Assembly (NCBI RefSeq): GCF_029784155.1
Contig: NC_073692.1
Span: 271,717,327 to 271,781,326 of the forward strand
Origin: Uranotaenia lowii
Taxonomy: Eukaryota; Arthropoda; Insecta; Diptera; Culicidae
Direction: 5' to 3'
Length of the DNA stretch: 64,000 nt
Shown here: piece by piece, positions 55,280 through 64,000 of the stretch
How the letters are laid out: every line of letters begins with the position of its first letter
Numbering within the stretch: the first letter of the stretch is position 1
The notes under the pieces: model-generated
Told to the model about the DNA's origin: nothing
Database searches by the model: none
The model's input: the letters and a program-made list of their open reading frames with translations, nothing else
Translations under genes and position numbers: made by a program

Positions 55280-56156
55280 GATCTACCCTGAGCAGAGGTT
55301 CTCCACATTCAAACAATTCGCAAATTGATGCATCACTTACGAAAACCAAATCTAATAATCTGCCGTTGATGTTGTGAATGTTGTTGATTTGGGCTAGTCC
55401 AAGCATACCCGTCGATTCAGTCAAAAGCATTTCTGACTCTGTGGAGGCATTTATCGGAATGTAGCAGGTCAGGTCATCGTCGTAAATCCAGTTGAGGGCA
55501 GGCAGATAAAAATCGCCTAGCCAGAAAACGTCTTCTTCAGAGCCCGTAATGTTTGATATTTCATTCATGCATGCAACAAACTGCGAGTAGTGTGCGAGAG
55601 TCGAGTAGGGTGGAAGGTAAACAGTGCCGATATACAAGGAGCGGTTTTGCAGTTTCAGATGCACAACTACTATTTCAAGGCAAGTAGCGCAATCCACAGT
55701 AAGCGAAGAACTACGTATGTTATTTTTCACTCCTATCATTACTCCACCACCACGTTCAAAGCGACTTGTTGTTTCCGAGCGATCGCACCGGTAAAGTGTG
55801 TAGCAATCGGTGAGCTCCGAGTCCTTAATTGTGTTGTTGAGCCAAGTCTCCGTAAAGCAAATGATGTCGTAGTCGGCAGCAGAGAGCGCGATGTGAAGAT
55901 CAGCTGTTTTTGTTCGTAAGCCCCTCACGTTTTGGTAGTAGATAGTAGGAAACGTTTGGAGAGGAGGGTTGGTAGATGCATGCACTGGTGTTTGGTCGCT
56001 GGGAGGAGATTCAGTGTTACTGTCTTGCGTATTTGGATATTGTGTGTATTGCGTTTGTTGTGATTGGAGCGAAGCATTAATTTTCAGTTTCGATCGGTGG
56101 TGGTTGAAATGCCATGCGAGATGCCGTGTTCCTCTGGTGTTGGAAATCGAACTCAC
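55280..56156 (-). pseudogene. Jockey-like ORF2, endonuclease half
   Basis: The frame opens at 56156 (GTG, overlapping ORF1 by 80 bases) and reads through TIYYQNVRGLRTK, ICFTETWLNN, IGTVYLPPYST, FWLGDFYLPALNW and LLDLVFVSD up to the TIR insertion. The usual GDFN endonuclease motif is GDFY, so a catalytic-site residue is changed. There is no ATG before the endonuclease, so ORF2 may depend on frameshifting or reinitiation from ORF1. Confidence 0.82.
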
Positions 56157-56883
56157 GGAATGATATTCCCTTTTGCCAAGATGAGCGGTTGAGCGCGCGT
56201 TCCTTTAGCTGAGGATCGAGACCAGCTTTGAACGAGACGAAGCTGAGTTCTTCCAAGTTCGCGTTCTTTGGGACTAGTTTCACGACGGTCAGATTTGTTG
56301 TCTCTTCGATGCTCAGATTTTTCCTGATAAGCTGCTCGATCTCAGCTTCGGTAGCACGTGGGGCAAATCCAGACAAATACAGCCTAAACTTAGTGTCGTT
56401 TTGCCCGGCTAGTGGAACGAATATTTCGGGATTTGCATCCTTGGTTCCGCGCATTTTAAGAATCGGAGTTTTCGGTGATGTTACTCGATCCTGTGACTGG
56501 AGACGTCGCCGTTTTCGGAAAAAATCATGCGCTGTACCACGGGTTGAGCTAACGGGCGTTACCTGAAGAAGCCGGTTGATATTCGCAGTGTTCTGTTGTA
56601 TCTCAGTGCGAAGTTCGTTGAGGACTTTGAGGTGCTCTTCCTGGATGTGGTTTAGCGCTGAATTTGTGGAAGTAATTGCCTGTCGAAAAGTAGCGTTTGC
56701 CATCATTTTCTTACAGGCCAAGCACAACCAGCTAGACTTGGACACTATCAAGTCTCTTTCGGCCACAGTTAGTTTGACACAGGCCAAATGAAACACTGAT
56801 CTGCAGAAACCCTGGCAGATTATCACCTCGTCTTCTTTTTTAAGGTCGTTCGCACAGGAAAAACAGATAGACGATGCAGCCAT
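56077..56883 (-). CDS. Jockey-like ORF1: PHD-type zinc finger and RRM-like domain
   Basis: ATG at 56883 (MAASSICFSCANDL), 268 aa; the frame is open further upstream. Residues ~6-60 form a C4HC3 PHD-like finger: CFSC, CQGFC, HLAC and CLAC. A short coiled coil (LKVLNELRTEIQQNTANINRLL) and a C-terminal fold with FRLYLSGFAPRATEAEIEQ, like an RNA-recognition motif, follow. The frame is intact. It acts as the RNA-binding partner of ORF2. PHD-bearing ORF1 proteins are known in CR1/Jockey-group LINEs. Confidence 0.8.
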   Translation of the reverse strand: MAASSICFSCANDLKKEDEVIICQGFCRSVFHLACVKLTVAERDLIVSKSSWLCLACKKMMANATFRQAITSTNSALNHIQEEHLKVLNELRTEIQQNTANINRLLQVTPVSSTRGTAHDFFRKRRRLQSQDRVTSPKTPILKMRGTKDANPEIFVPLAGQNDTKFRLYLSGFAPRATEAEIEQLIRKNLSIEETTNLTVVKLVPKNANLEELSFVSFKAGLDPQLKERALNRSSWQKGISFREFDFQHQRNTASRMAFQPPPIETEN

Positions 56884-57189
56884 TTTGCCAAAGAAGGTGT
56901 GTAAAAAATTCTGCCTGGAGATGTTGAGATTCGAGATGCAAAATATGATCTGACAATATGTTTGTTGGCAAAACTTGAACAATTCCTATACAAACAAAAT
57001 CGATGTATTTAAAAGTGAAGTTCACCAATGATATTTAATTATACCTATTTGTTTAAATTTTGGTTTTTATGAAATCAATAATTCAATTTTGGTTGAAAAT
57101 TCCTTAACCATTTGTAAAAATTCTCCTATTTAACAGAATAAGGAGAAGTAAAATTTGATATTTTTTTTGTGGGTTTATAAGCTACCTGG

Positions 57190-57342
57190 CTGACCCGGAA
57201 AGGAAAAACAGAACGGGGGACAGAAGAGGAAACTTTACACAAGGTAGCACAGCTTAGAACAGGATAGCGGCAACAGAGACCGAGAGTTCTGAAGCACCAG
57301 TTGAGGGAAGCGTTAAGATAGTGCTACAACGTCCTGGTGGTG
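57190..57342 (+). mobile_element. 5' leader of a second RTE element (left of the R1 insertion)
   Basis: Non-coding. It ends with ACGTCCTGGTGGTG (57329-57342), which is repeated at 63497-63510 where the RTE leader and coding region continue. The left edge is approximate. Confidence 0.6.
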
Positions 57343-57599
57343 TTTTTTTTTTTTTTTTAGTTGGTAACCACAGGTGGTAAATCCCGGTTTACGGATTGTA
57401 TTCCAAGGCACGGCGAGCCACCGCGTCCCCCCAGTTTGCTACTCTGGGTCCATGGGTACAATGGGCAGACTCATGAAATACTCCGTGTATACCCCCTACT
57501 CCCTAAACTCCACCTGGGGCCGCAGACCTGGTTCCCACCTCGAACTGTTTAGTACACTATGCTTCAATAGTGGGAGGTCTATTCGCGCTAATGCGCTCA

Positions 57600-58080
57600 A
57601 AGGCAATACTCATTAACGAGACCACTTTCAGCAAAACCTCTCATCCTTACGACTCGACGCCTGAACTCTCCTCTGACGACTTGAGAACCGACATCTCCTC
57701 GCAATGACTCGAGATTCCCACACAAACATCTCCTCTTCGCGACTTGAGGCCTGATCTCTCCTCTGACGACTTGAGATCCGACCCCTCCTCGCATCGACTC
57801 GAGGTTTACCTCTCCTCTGCACGATTCAAGGCCCGATCTCTCCTCTAACGACTTGAAATCTGACCTCTCCTCGTAATGACTCGAGGTGACCACTTGTACC
57901 CCTCCTCTTGTTGGTAAGGGGCCTGATCCCTCCTCTTACGACTCGGGACCCGACCTCCTATCATAAAGACTCGGGGTTGACCACACAAACCTCTCCGCCT
58001 GAAGGTTTGAGGCCTGACCTCTCCTCTAACGACTCGAAGCCCGACCTCTTATCTTCAGGGTTCGAAGTTTGCCACCTTGC
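57600..58080 (-). repeat. Tandem repeat in the R1-clade 3' UTR
   Basis: Alternating CTCTCCTCTGACGACTTGAG and CTCCTCGCAATGACTCGAG words, arranged in four or five irregular units of about 85-110 bp. Confidence 0.75.
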
Positions 58081-58960
58081 CCGTCGTGTGCCAGATCGAG
58101 AGCAGCTTATCCTGGACTCGCGCCTGTCACGGCACACGCGCGGGACTTAACGCAACTACTCGGATGATTCCCGACGAAGACGTCATCCTACACCGACTCG
58201 AATGGCTCGCCCGGCGTCGAGAGCCACTCTACCCGTGGGTATTCCCCGAACGTGGAATAACCCTTTCCCAACGATTTCCACTGCGAAGAAGGTCAAGTCT
58301 TATCCCCGCAGCTTCTGTCGTTGAGAACCGCTCTACTCGGATACTCCCCGAAGGTGGAGCATCCTACACACGAACGCGGCGCACCCACGGCATCCGCTAC
58401 GCAGAAGGTATTGTCTTATCTTTGTAACTTCAAACCGTGGGGTCGGACGCACTCTACTCGACAGCCCCCCGTCGATGGGGTCAGTCTACTCCGACCGTTG
58501 TCCGGTCTTCTTTATCCCCCTTGGTTGGCAACCCTAGGATTTTTGGCCCGCGGATTTTCCTGCCCGTTGTGTGCCAAATCGAGAGCAGCTTATCCTAGAC
58601 TCGCGCCTGTCACGGCACACATTCGGGACTTGGAACGCTACGACTCGGATGTTTCCCGACGGTGACGACATCCTACACCGACTCGAGAGGCTCGCCCGGC
58701 GTCGAGAGCCTCTCTACCCGTGGGTATCCCCCGACAGTGGTTAACCCTCTTCCCTCGAGATCCGCTACGAGGAAGGTAAAGTCTTATCCCCGCAGTTTCC
58801 CTCTTAGGAAGCGGAACTACTCGGATACCCCCCGACATTGGGGTATCCTACACACGTTCGCGGCGCACCCCTGACCTCCGCTACGCAGAAGATGTTGCCT
58901 TATCTTTGTAGCTTCGATCAAAGGATCGGACGCACACTACTCAGATGCTCCCCGCCGATG
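58079..58960 (-). repeat. Two-copy ~480-bp duplication in the R1-clade 3' UTR
   Basis: 58079-58560 and 58561-58960 are imperfect direct copies. Shared blocks include GTGTGCCAGATCGAGAGCAG, CTGTCACGGCACAC, CTCGCCCGGCGTCGAGAGCC, CTTATCCCCGCAG and CATCCGCTACGCAGAAG. The second copy abuts the ORF2 stop. Confidence 0.75.
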
Positions 58961-58963
58961 GAG

Positions 58964-61900
58964 TCATCCTACACCGTTCGCGGACTGCCGTTGGTTCCAG
59001 CTCCTCTGCAGGGCAGTCATGATCCGGGTGAACCCATCGCTGACCGCGTGCCAAGTGTTGGAATCCGCACACATCCTCTGTACAACGTTATCTGCTGTCG
59101 TGTCAGGCCCACAGGCGGCAAATATGGAAGTACGTACCGCCGCAAACCTCGGACAGACAAACACCACATGTTCGGGTGTTTCCTCTACGTCACCACAATC
59201 TGGGCAGTATGGCGAAGCCACATGTCCAAACCGGTAGTGGTACTTCATGAAGCATCCATGACCAGTCAGGAATTGCGTCATATAGAAGTCCACTTCACCG
59301 TGCCTTCTTCCGATCCAGCTCCCGATGTGCGGGATCAGACGATGGGTCCACCTTCCTCTCGTTGAGCTGTCCCACAGCTGCTGCCAGTTGGACATCGAGT
59401 CCTCATTGGCGAGATCTCGAACGTTGGGCGTGTCTCTGTTGTCGTAGCAATAGACATCCTCCTCCAGCAAAACCGAGATGGGCATAACACCCGCTACTAC
59501 ACAGGCGGCTTCGGACGACATGGTCCGGTATCCGCTGATAACCCGCAGGTTCATCAGCCGCTGAACGCTGCTAAGTCGCTGCAGGTTACAGCTTCCTCCC
59601 AGGGCCTGCCTCCAGGCCGCTGCTCCGTACCGCAAGATCGAAGTGGTCACACTTGCAATGATCCGCCTTTTGCTGCTTTGGATAGCCGAGGAGTTCGGCA
59701 TCATTCGTGTGAGTGCGGCCGTGGCCATTGCCGCTCTCTTGCACACGTGTTCGACATGGCTCGTGAAGCTGAGCCTGTCGTCAATCATCACCCCTAGGTA
59801 CTTAATTGCGCGTTTAGACACGATGTTGCACGGTCCAACGGCAATGGTACCTGTTTGGGGTGATTTCAGGTTGGTGATAAGCACCATCTCGGTTTTGTGG
59901 TGGGCTAGACGCAGGCACTTGGAGTGCATCCAGCGTTCCACTTCCTGGATAGCTACCGTGGCCAGTAGCTCAACCTCCGCTGTTGAGGAGCCCCTCGCCA
60001 AGAGGACTACATCATCTGCAAATCCTACGAGTTCGGCTCCCGATGGGAGGCTCGTTCGTAGGAGTTCGTCGTAGGTGATGTTCCACAGAACCGGGCCGAG
60101 AATTGACCCCTGTGGAACACCCGCCGAAACCTCTTGTGTTCGCAAACCCTCGCTGGTCATATACTGCAGTTGGCGATTGTGGAAGTAACTTTCCACAAGC
60201 CTATACAGATATGCCGGGATCCTCATTTGGATGAGCGACGACGCAATCGCTGTCCAACTGACACTGTTGAAGGCGTTCTTCACATCCAGAGTGACAACCG
60301 CGCAAAAGCGGAGCCCTCTCCTCTTGGTCAGCCTGGCTCTGTCCGCTACCTCGATGACCGAGCGGATGGCATCTACGGTGCTGCGACCTCGACGGAAACC
60401 AAACTGTTTCCCCGAGAGTCCGCCCTCACTTTCCGTGTATCTCTGAAGTCGGTTCTGAATCACCTTCTCCAGGACCTTACCCGCTGTATCCAGTAGACAG
60501 ATCGGCCGATATGCCGATGGGTCTCCTGACCGCTTACCCGGCTTTGGCAGAAGAACAAGTTTCTGCCGTTTCCACGTGTCAGGAAACACCCGTTCCGTCA
60601 CGTATCGTTGCAACGATGTTCGGAACATATCGGGGAATTCCCTAATCGCGGCCTTCACCGCGACGTTCGGAATGCCGTCCGGTCCGGGGGCCTTCCTCGG
60701 TTGGAGAGACTTGGCGATCTCGCGAAGTTCTTCCACCGTTATCCTCTCTTCGGCGCTGGTGTCCCAGTCATACGGGACTGTTGGCCAGCGGGTAACATCG
60801 TGCTGTGGGAACAGCTCATTGATGATGACTCTCAGTTTATCGGGGCACGTTTCAGGTGGTGCGCCCCCACTTTTAGTTCTGCCCATGACTATCCGATAGG
60901 CATCACCCCATGGACAGTCGTTGGCGTCACGGCATAACTGTTTGAAACGTGCCCTCTTGCCCTGCGGAGGGCCGATCTCGCGCTTGTGAAGAGTGGCCTA
61001 CGCTCCGTTCGCTCTTCTTGGGTCCTTGCGTTCTGCATCCTGCGCCTTGCCCTATGGCAGTCGGCACGCAGACCCGCAATTTCCTCCGTCCACCAGTAGA
61101 CGGGTGGCCTAGTGCTTTTATGCTTGGCCCTTCTCGGCATCGCAGCATCGCAAGCGCGAGCTAGAACCCTCGTCAGTTCTTCCGCGGACAGGTTGTCCAG
61201 GTTCCTCTCCCAGTGCAACGCTTCGACAAAGACGTTCTGGTCGAACTGCGTTGTCTTCCAGAGGCGTTCTCCTGTACGAGACTCGCGTCTACCTGTCCGC
61301 GTACTTGAGCCTAGCCGATAGCGAATCGCGAAGTGATCGCTATTCGTGTAGGCCTCGCTCACCATCCAATCGCTTACCAACCCCGGGCTACCGAAGGTGA
61401 CATCTATGGTTGACTCGCTCCCGTTCCAACTTTGGTAGGTACTGGTATTCCCTACGTTGGCCAGATCCACATTAAGCCTCGCCAGGGCTTCTAAAAGAGT
61501 TTGACCTCTGGGGTTTGTGAGGCGGCTACCCCATTCAACGGCCCACGCGTTAAAGTCGCCAGCAATAACGATGGGGCTTTTCCCCATTAGCACATCCACC
61601 ATCTTGTCAACCATAGTGCCAAACCTCTCCAAGGACCACCTTGGGGGAGCATAGCAGCTACAGAAGTAGATCCCGTTAACTTTGGCCACCACCATGCCTT
61701 CGTTTTCCGTCGCCACAACTTCTTGTATGGGGAAACTACCTGTAACCCATATCGCGGCCAGTTTGGCATCATCAGTCGCCCAATTAATGCCATTCGCAGC
61801 TCTGCGATATGGGTCTGCCACTAGCGCGATGTCCAACTTTTCCTCAACTGTCATCTGCCGCAACAGCTGGTGTGCTGTGTAGCAGTGGTTGAGGTTAAGT

Positions 61901-61965
61901 TGGACGACCTCTATGCTCTTGGCGCCCGGGGTGGTACCGCCTGCGCCTTTGTGTAGGCGGGGCAC
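58964..61965 (-). pseudogene. R1-clade ORF2: endonuclease, reverse transcriptase, Cys/His tail; one frameshift
   Basis: The frame opens at 61965 (GTG; no ATG precedes the endonuclease), overlapping ORF1 by 55 bases. Endonuclease: VVQLNLNHCYTAHQ, CYAPPRWS, VIAGDFNAWAVEWGS and TNSDHFAIRY. RT: QPRKAPGPDGIPN, FRRGRSTVDAI, VTLDVKNAFNSV, GVPQGSILGPVLWN and GFADDVVLLARG. The C-terminus has CPDCGDVEETPEHVVFVC. A frameshift near 60950-60962 separates the endonuclease part (ends 60889) from the RT part, whose frame is open back through KQLCRDANDCPWGDAYRIVM. Catalytic motifs are all intact. Confidence 0.9.
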
Positions 61966-63386
61966 CTAGGGTTGCCAACAGCGTGGTCTCCAGCGCAGAC
62001 AGGGCATTTAGCAGGCTTTTTGCAGTTAGCCGACTTGTGGCCGGTTTCGCTGCAGCGCCAGCATATGCCACTTCTGTCTGGCCCAGTGCAGTCGAACGAC
62101 TTGTGACCGTTCAACAGGCACTTGAAGCACCGGTCCGGTTGCTGGGGGATGGATATCTGACAGATAGACCATCCCACCTTTAGCCGCCCACACTTAAGTG
62201 CGGCGTTTGCTGCTGCAACCGGAAGTTTGACCAGCCCAATCTGCATACCAGATTTGGGAGGGCCATTCCGCAGACGAACCGTCATCTGGTCAGAGCAGAT
62301 TTTGCACTGCTCGACCAGTGCCACCCGCAGTTCGTCTTCCGTCGTGACTTCATCCAGGTTTTTAACCCGGATGGTCACTTCCTTACAGAGGGCACGCACC
62401 TCAGCCTTGTCACCAAGGGCTTCGGCGGCCTTAGCCGTAAGGGTCCCGCTGGAGTTTCCAGCACCACGCTTCAGTTCGAGGATCATCTCGCCGGTGCGTG
62501 TCCGACGGATCCTCCGAACTTTCTCGCCTAAATCGGCGAGATCTTCGTTCGTACGCATCTGTCGCAAGACATCTGCGTACGTGCCCTCAGGTGCTTTGAC
62601 GACAATCGCCTCGCCCCTCTCCCTGACGCGACGTTTGCGTCGTTGGGGTTGGGGTTTGGCTTTTCCCGTCTCCGTACCTTTGGGCCTTCCCCTTTTGCGC
62701 GATACCGTCCGCCATCCGGTATTTGCGCTCGTCGGCTCATCTGCCTTTTCGGCAGGGCCTTCCGCCCGCTTGGAAGCGCTGGCCGCAGGATCCTGCCGGA
62801 CAGACGGATCCTCCGCTCTTTTCTTAGGGTCCCCGGGTCTGAGTTCCCCGGGAGACCCTCTCTTACGCTTGCTGTTGCCAGCAAACGCAAGGCTGCCTTC
62901 TGTTTGGGCAAAGGCATTGACCTTCTTTGGGCGGATGGTGTCCGCCCTCAGAGGGGTCTCTGCCGGCCCTCGCTCTTTTGGTCTGGCGGCCTCGGGCTCC
63001 GCAAGCCGTTCCACCACAGCTTTGTTGGCTGCGATGAAGAGCTGCATCACCCTGGCTAGCTTCTCGCGTATTTCCTTGTGGATGTTGGACTTCCCCTTCA
63101 CACATTCCACAAGGTCAGCGATGCCAGCCATGGCCGTGACCAACTCTACTGGAGCTCCCGGATCTTGGAGTTCCGGGGAGCTCAGTAGGTCTTCCAGTGC
63201 TTCCTGTACTTGATCGTACGGGTCCGCTCGCACATCGCTCGGTGCTTCCACCGACGTTGCCGTCGGGTCCACCGGGTTGGCAGATTGCCTAACCGGTGAA
63301 CGCCTAAGGCTACTCCCGCCGAACGGATTCGGGCTTTCGCCTTTATCCGTTCCGTCCTTTTTTGTTTCTTTCTGATTTTTTGGCAT
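61911..63386 (-). CDS. R1-clade ORF1: Gag-like protein with three zinc knuckles, intact
   Basis: 491 aa from ATG 63386 (MPKNQKETKKDGTDKG; the frame is open to 63398). The long basic, Pro/Arg/Lys-rich N-terminal half has a leucine-rich segment (QEALEDLLSSPELQD, VTAMAGIADLVECVKG). The conserved central domain at about 300-410 (ADVLRQMRTNEDLADLGEKV, EVTIRVKNLDEVTTEDELR) precedes CFKCLLNGHKSFDC, CWRCSETGHKSANC and CPVCAGDHAVGNPRC. Nucleic-acid-binding partner of ORF2. Confidence 0.9.
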   Translation of the reverse strand: MPKNQKETKKDGTDKGESPNPFGGSSLRRSPVRQSANPVDPTATSVEAPSDVRADPYDQVQEALEDLLSSPELQDPGAPVELVTAMAGIADLVECVKGKSNIHKEIREKLARVMQLFIAANKAVVERLAEPEAARPKERGPAETPLRADTIRPKKVNAFAQTEGSLAFAGNSKRKRGSPGELRPGDPKKRAEDPSVRQDPAASASKRAEGPAEKADEPTSANTGWRTVSRKRGRPKGTETGKAKPQPQRRKRRVRERGEAIVVKAPEGTYADVLRQMRTNEDLADLGEKVRRIRRTRTGEMILELKRGAGNSSGTLTAKAAEALGDKAEVRALCKEVTIRVKNLDEVTTEDELRVALVEQCKICSDQMTVRLRNGPPKSGMQIGLVKLPVAAANAALKCGRLKVGWSICQISIPQQPDRCFKCLLNGHKSFDCTGPDRSGICWRCSETGHKSANCKKPAKCPVCAGDHAVGNPRCPAYTKAQAVPPRAPRA

Positions 63387-63496
63387 ATTTGATCCCACGA
63401 GTAATCAGGTAACAAACGGTCCACTGCGCCAGTGACCTGCTTAGCGCAGCAAGGACTGGGATACTGTGGGGTGTGTCCCGGTGCCCCACAGGCAAC

Positions 63497-64000
63497 ACGT
63501 CCTGGTGGTGTTCGGGACCCAAAACAGCAACATCACGACGGTCCTCCTGCGAGATAGTGGGGTTAGCTGCGGGCCTTGCGAGCCCGTGACTACAAAAAAC
63601 ATAAGCAACGAACAACGAACAACAAATTTCGGATGGAAATCGGCAAAGACCCACGCGACGAAAAGGGACTAGCGATTGGAAACTTGGAACATGGAACTGC
63701 CGATCTCTGAATTTTGTGGGCAGTACCCACGTGCTCTCCAACGAATTGAAGAGCCGCAAATTCGACATCGTAGCGCTGCAGGAGGTATGCTGGAAGGGCT
63801 CCAACGTACCCAGATGGTCGTGCCATCATCAGAGCTGTGGCAACACACACGAGCTTGGAACAGCTTTTATAGTGATGGGAAAGATGCAAAAGCGCGTGAT
63901 CGGGTGGTGGCCGATCAACTCACAAATGTGCCGGTTGAGAATCAAGGGCCGGTTCTTCAACATCAGCATCATCAACGTGCACAGCCCTCATCTCAGAAGT
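63497..64000 (+). mobile_element. Second RTE element, continuing past the right window edge
   Basis: The leader resumes at the repeated ACGTCCTGGTGGTG, followed by an open endonuclease frame (next entry). Together with 57190-57342 it is the target of the R1-clade insertion. Confidence 0.75.
63605..64000 (+). CDS. RTE endonuclease, N-terminal part, runs off the window
   Basis: 132 codons open without a stop from 63605 to the edge. The RTE endonuclease start is clear: KLGTWNCRSLNF, LKSRKFDIVALQEVCWKGS, GTAFIVMGKMQKRVIGWWPI and CRLRIKGRFFNISIINVHSP. No ATG lies before the first catalytic motif, so the true start may be non-AUG or upstream. It differs from the RTE element at 35.7 kb (LQEVCW against LSEVRW), so it is a separate lineage of the clade. 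Confidence 0.8.

Larger units (their letters stand above)
57343..63496 (-). mobile_element. Full-length R1-clade non-LTR retrotransposon (~6.15 kb)
   Basis: Flanked by ACGTCCTGGTGGTG(TT), a 14-16 bp target duplication (57329-57342, 63497-63512). A T run at 57343-57358 is the 3' tail. Minus strand order: a short 5' leader (~110 bp), ORF1, ORF2, and an unusually long 3' UTR of ~1.6 kb made of repeats. It inserted into another retrotransposon rather than rDNA. Confidence 0.9.

Noticed and set aside
57600..58960. CRISPR-like array
   Set aside because: Repeats are degenerate, of variable length, and lie in a LINE 3' UTR of a eukaryote. There is no spacer pattern or Cas gene.

Overview
The window looks like intergenic chromatin from a culicine mosquito, most likely Aedes or a close relative. 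The evidence is a very high transposon load (five non-LTR retrotransposon lineages plus at least a dozen inverted-repeat DNA elements), an intronless two-domain 'atypical' odorant-binding protein of the mosquito type, a pair of peritrophin/intestinal-mucin genes, and arthropod core promoters (TATA box plus TCAGT-type initiator). No prokaryotic features were seen.

Only three intact host genes are supported. Two are near-identical chitin-binding (CBM14) peritrophic-matrix mucins, at 812-1827 (minus) and 33322-34358 (plus). Each has one 92-93 bp intron and the same promoter spacing. The third is an atypical odorant-binding protein at 45213-46490 (plus) with a long acidic tail. An RpL7A retropseudogene lies at 21258-21854 (minus).

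Layout. 1-479: broken Tc1/mariner transposase. 812-1885: mucin copy 1. 3089-9637: two tandem repeats and a series of small inverted-repeat elements. 9641-18370: a large foldback element with TTA target duplications and ATGACAAAA-type arms, split by a full-length I-type retrotransposon (10760-16692, minus, 14-bp target duplication). 18473-19282: small TACAC-ended element. 19416-26463: a 7-kb region bounded by ~85-bp inverted repeats and a 7-bp duplication, itself full of smaller elements. 26731-32322: a 5.6-kb hAT-like element with an 8-bp duplication, sitting in a tRNA-derived sequence. 33263-34529: mucin copy 2. About 35.7-42.6 kb: an RTE-type element split by a 5'-truncated non-LTR element (37326-41211). 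45159-46574: the odorant-binding protein gene. About 46.66-57.0 kb: a minus-strand Jockey-like element broken up by a plus-strand CR1/Jockey-type element (to 52885), a 950-bp TIR element and an 814-bp TIR element. 57343-63496: a full-length R1-clade element (minus) inserted in the 5' leader of a second RTE element that runs off the right edge.

The genes do not form a pathway. The main story is nesting: each insertion can be ordered by its target-site duplication and by where a host element's reading frame resumes. The two mucins probably act in the midgut lumen and the odorant-binding protein in an extracellular fluid.
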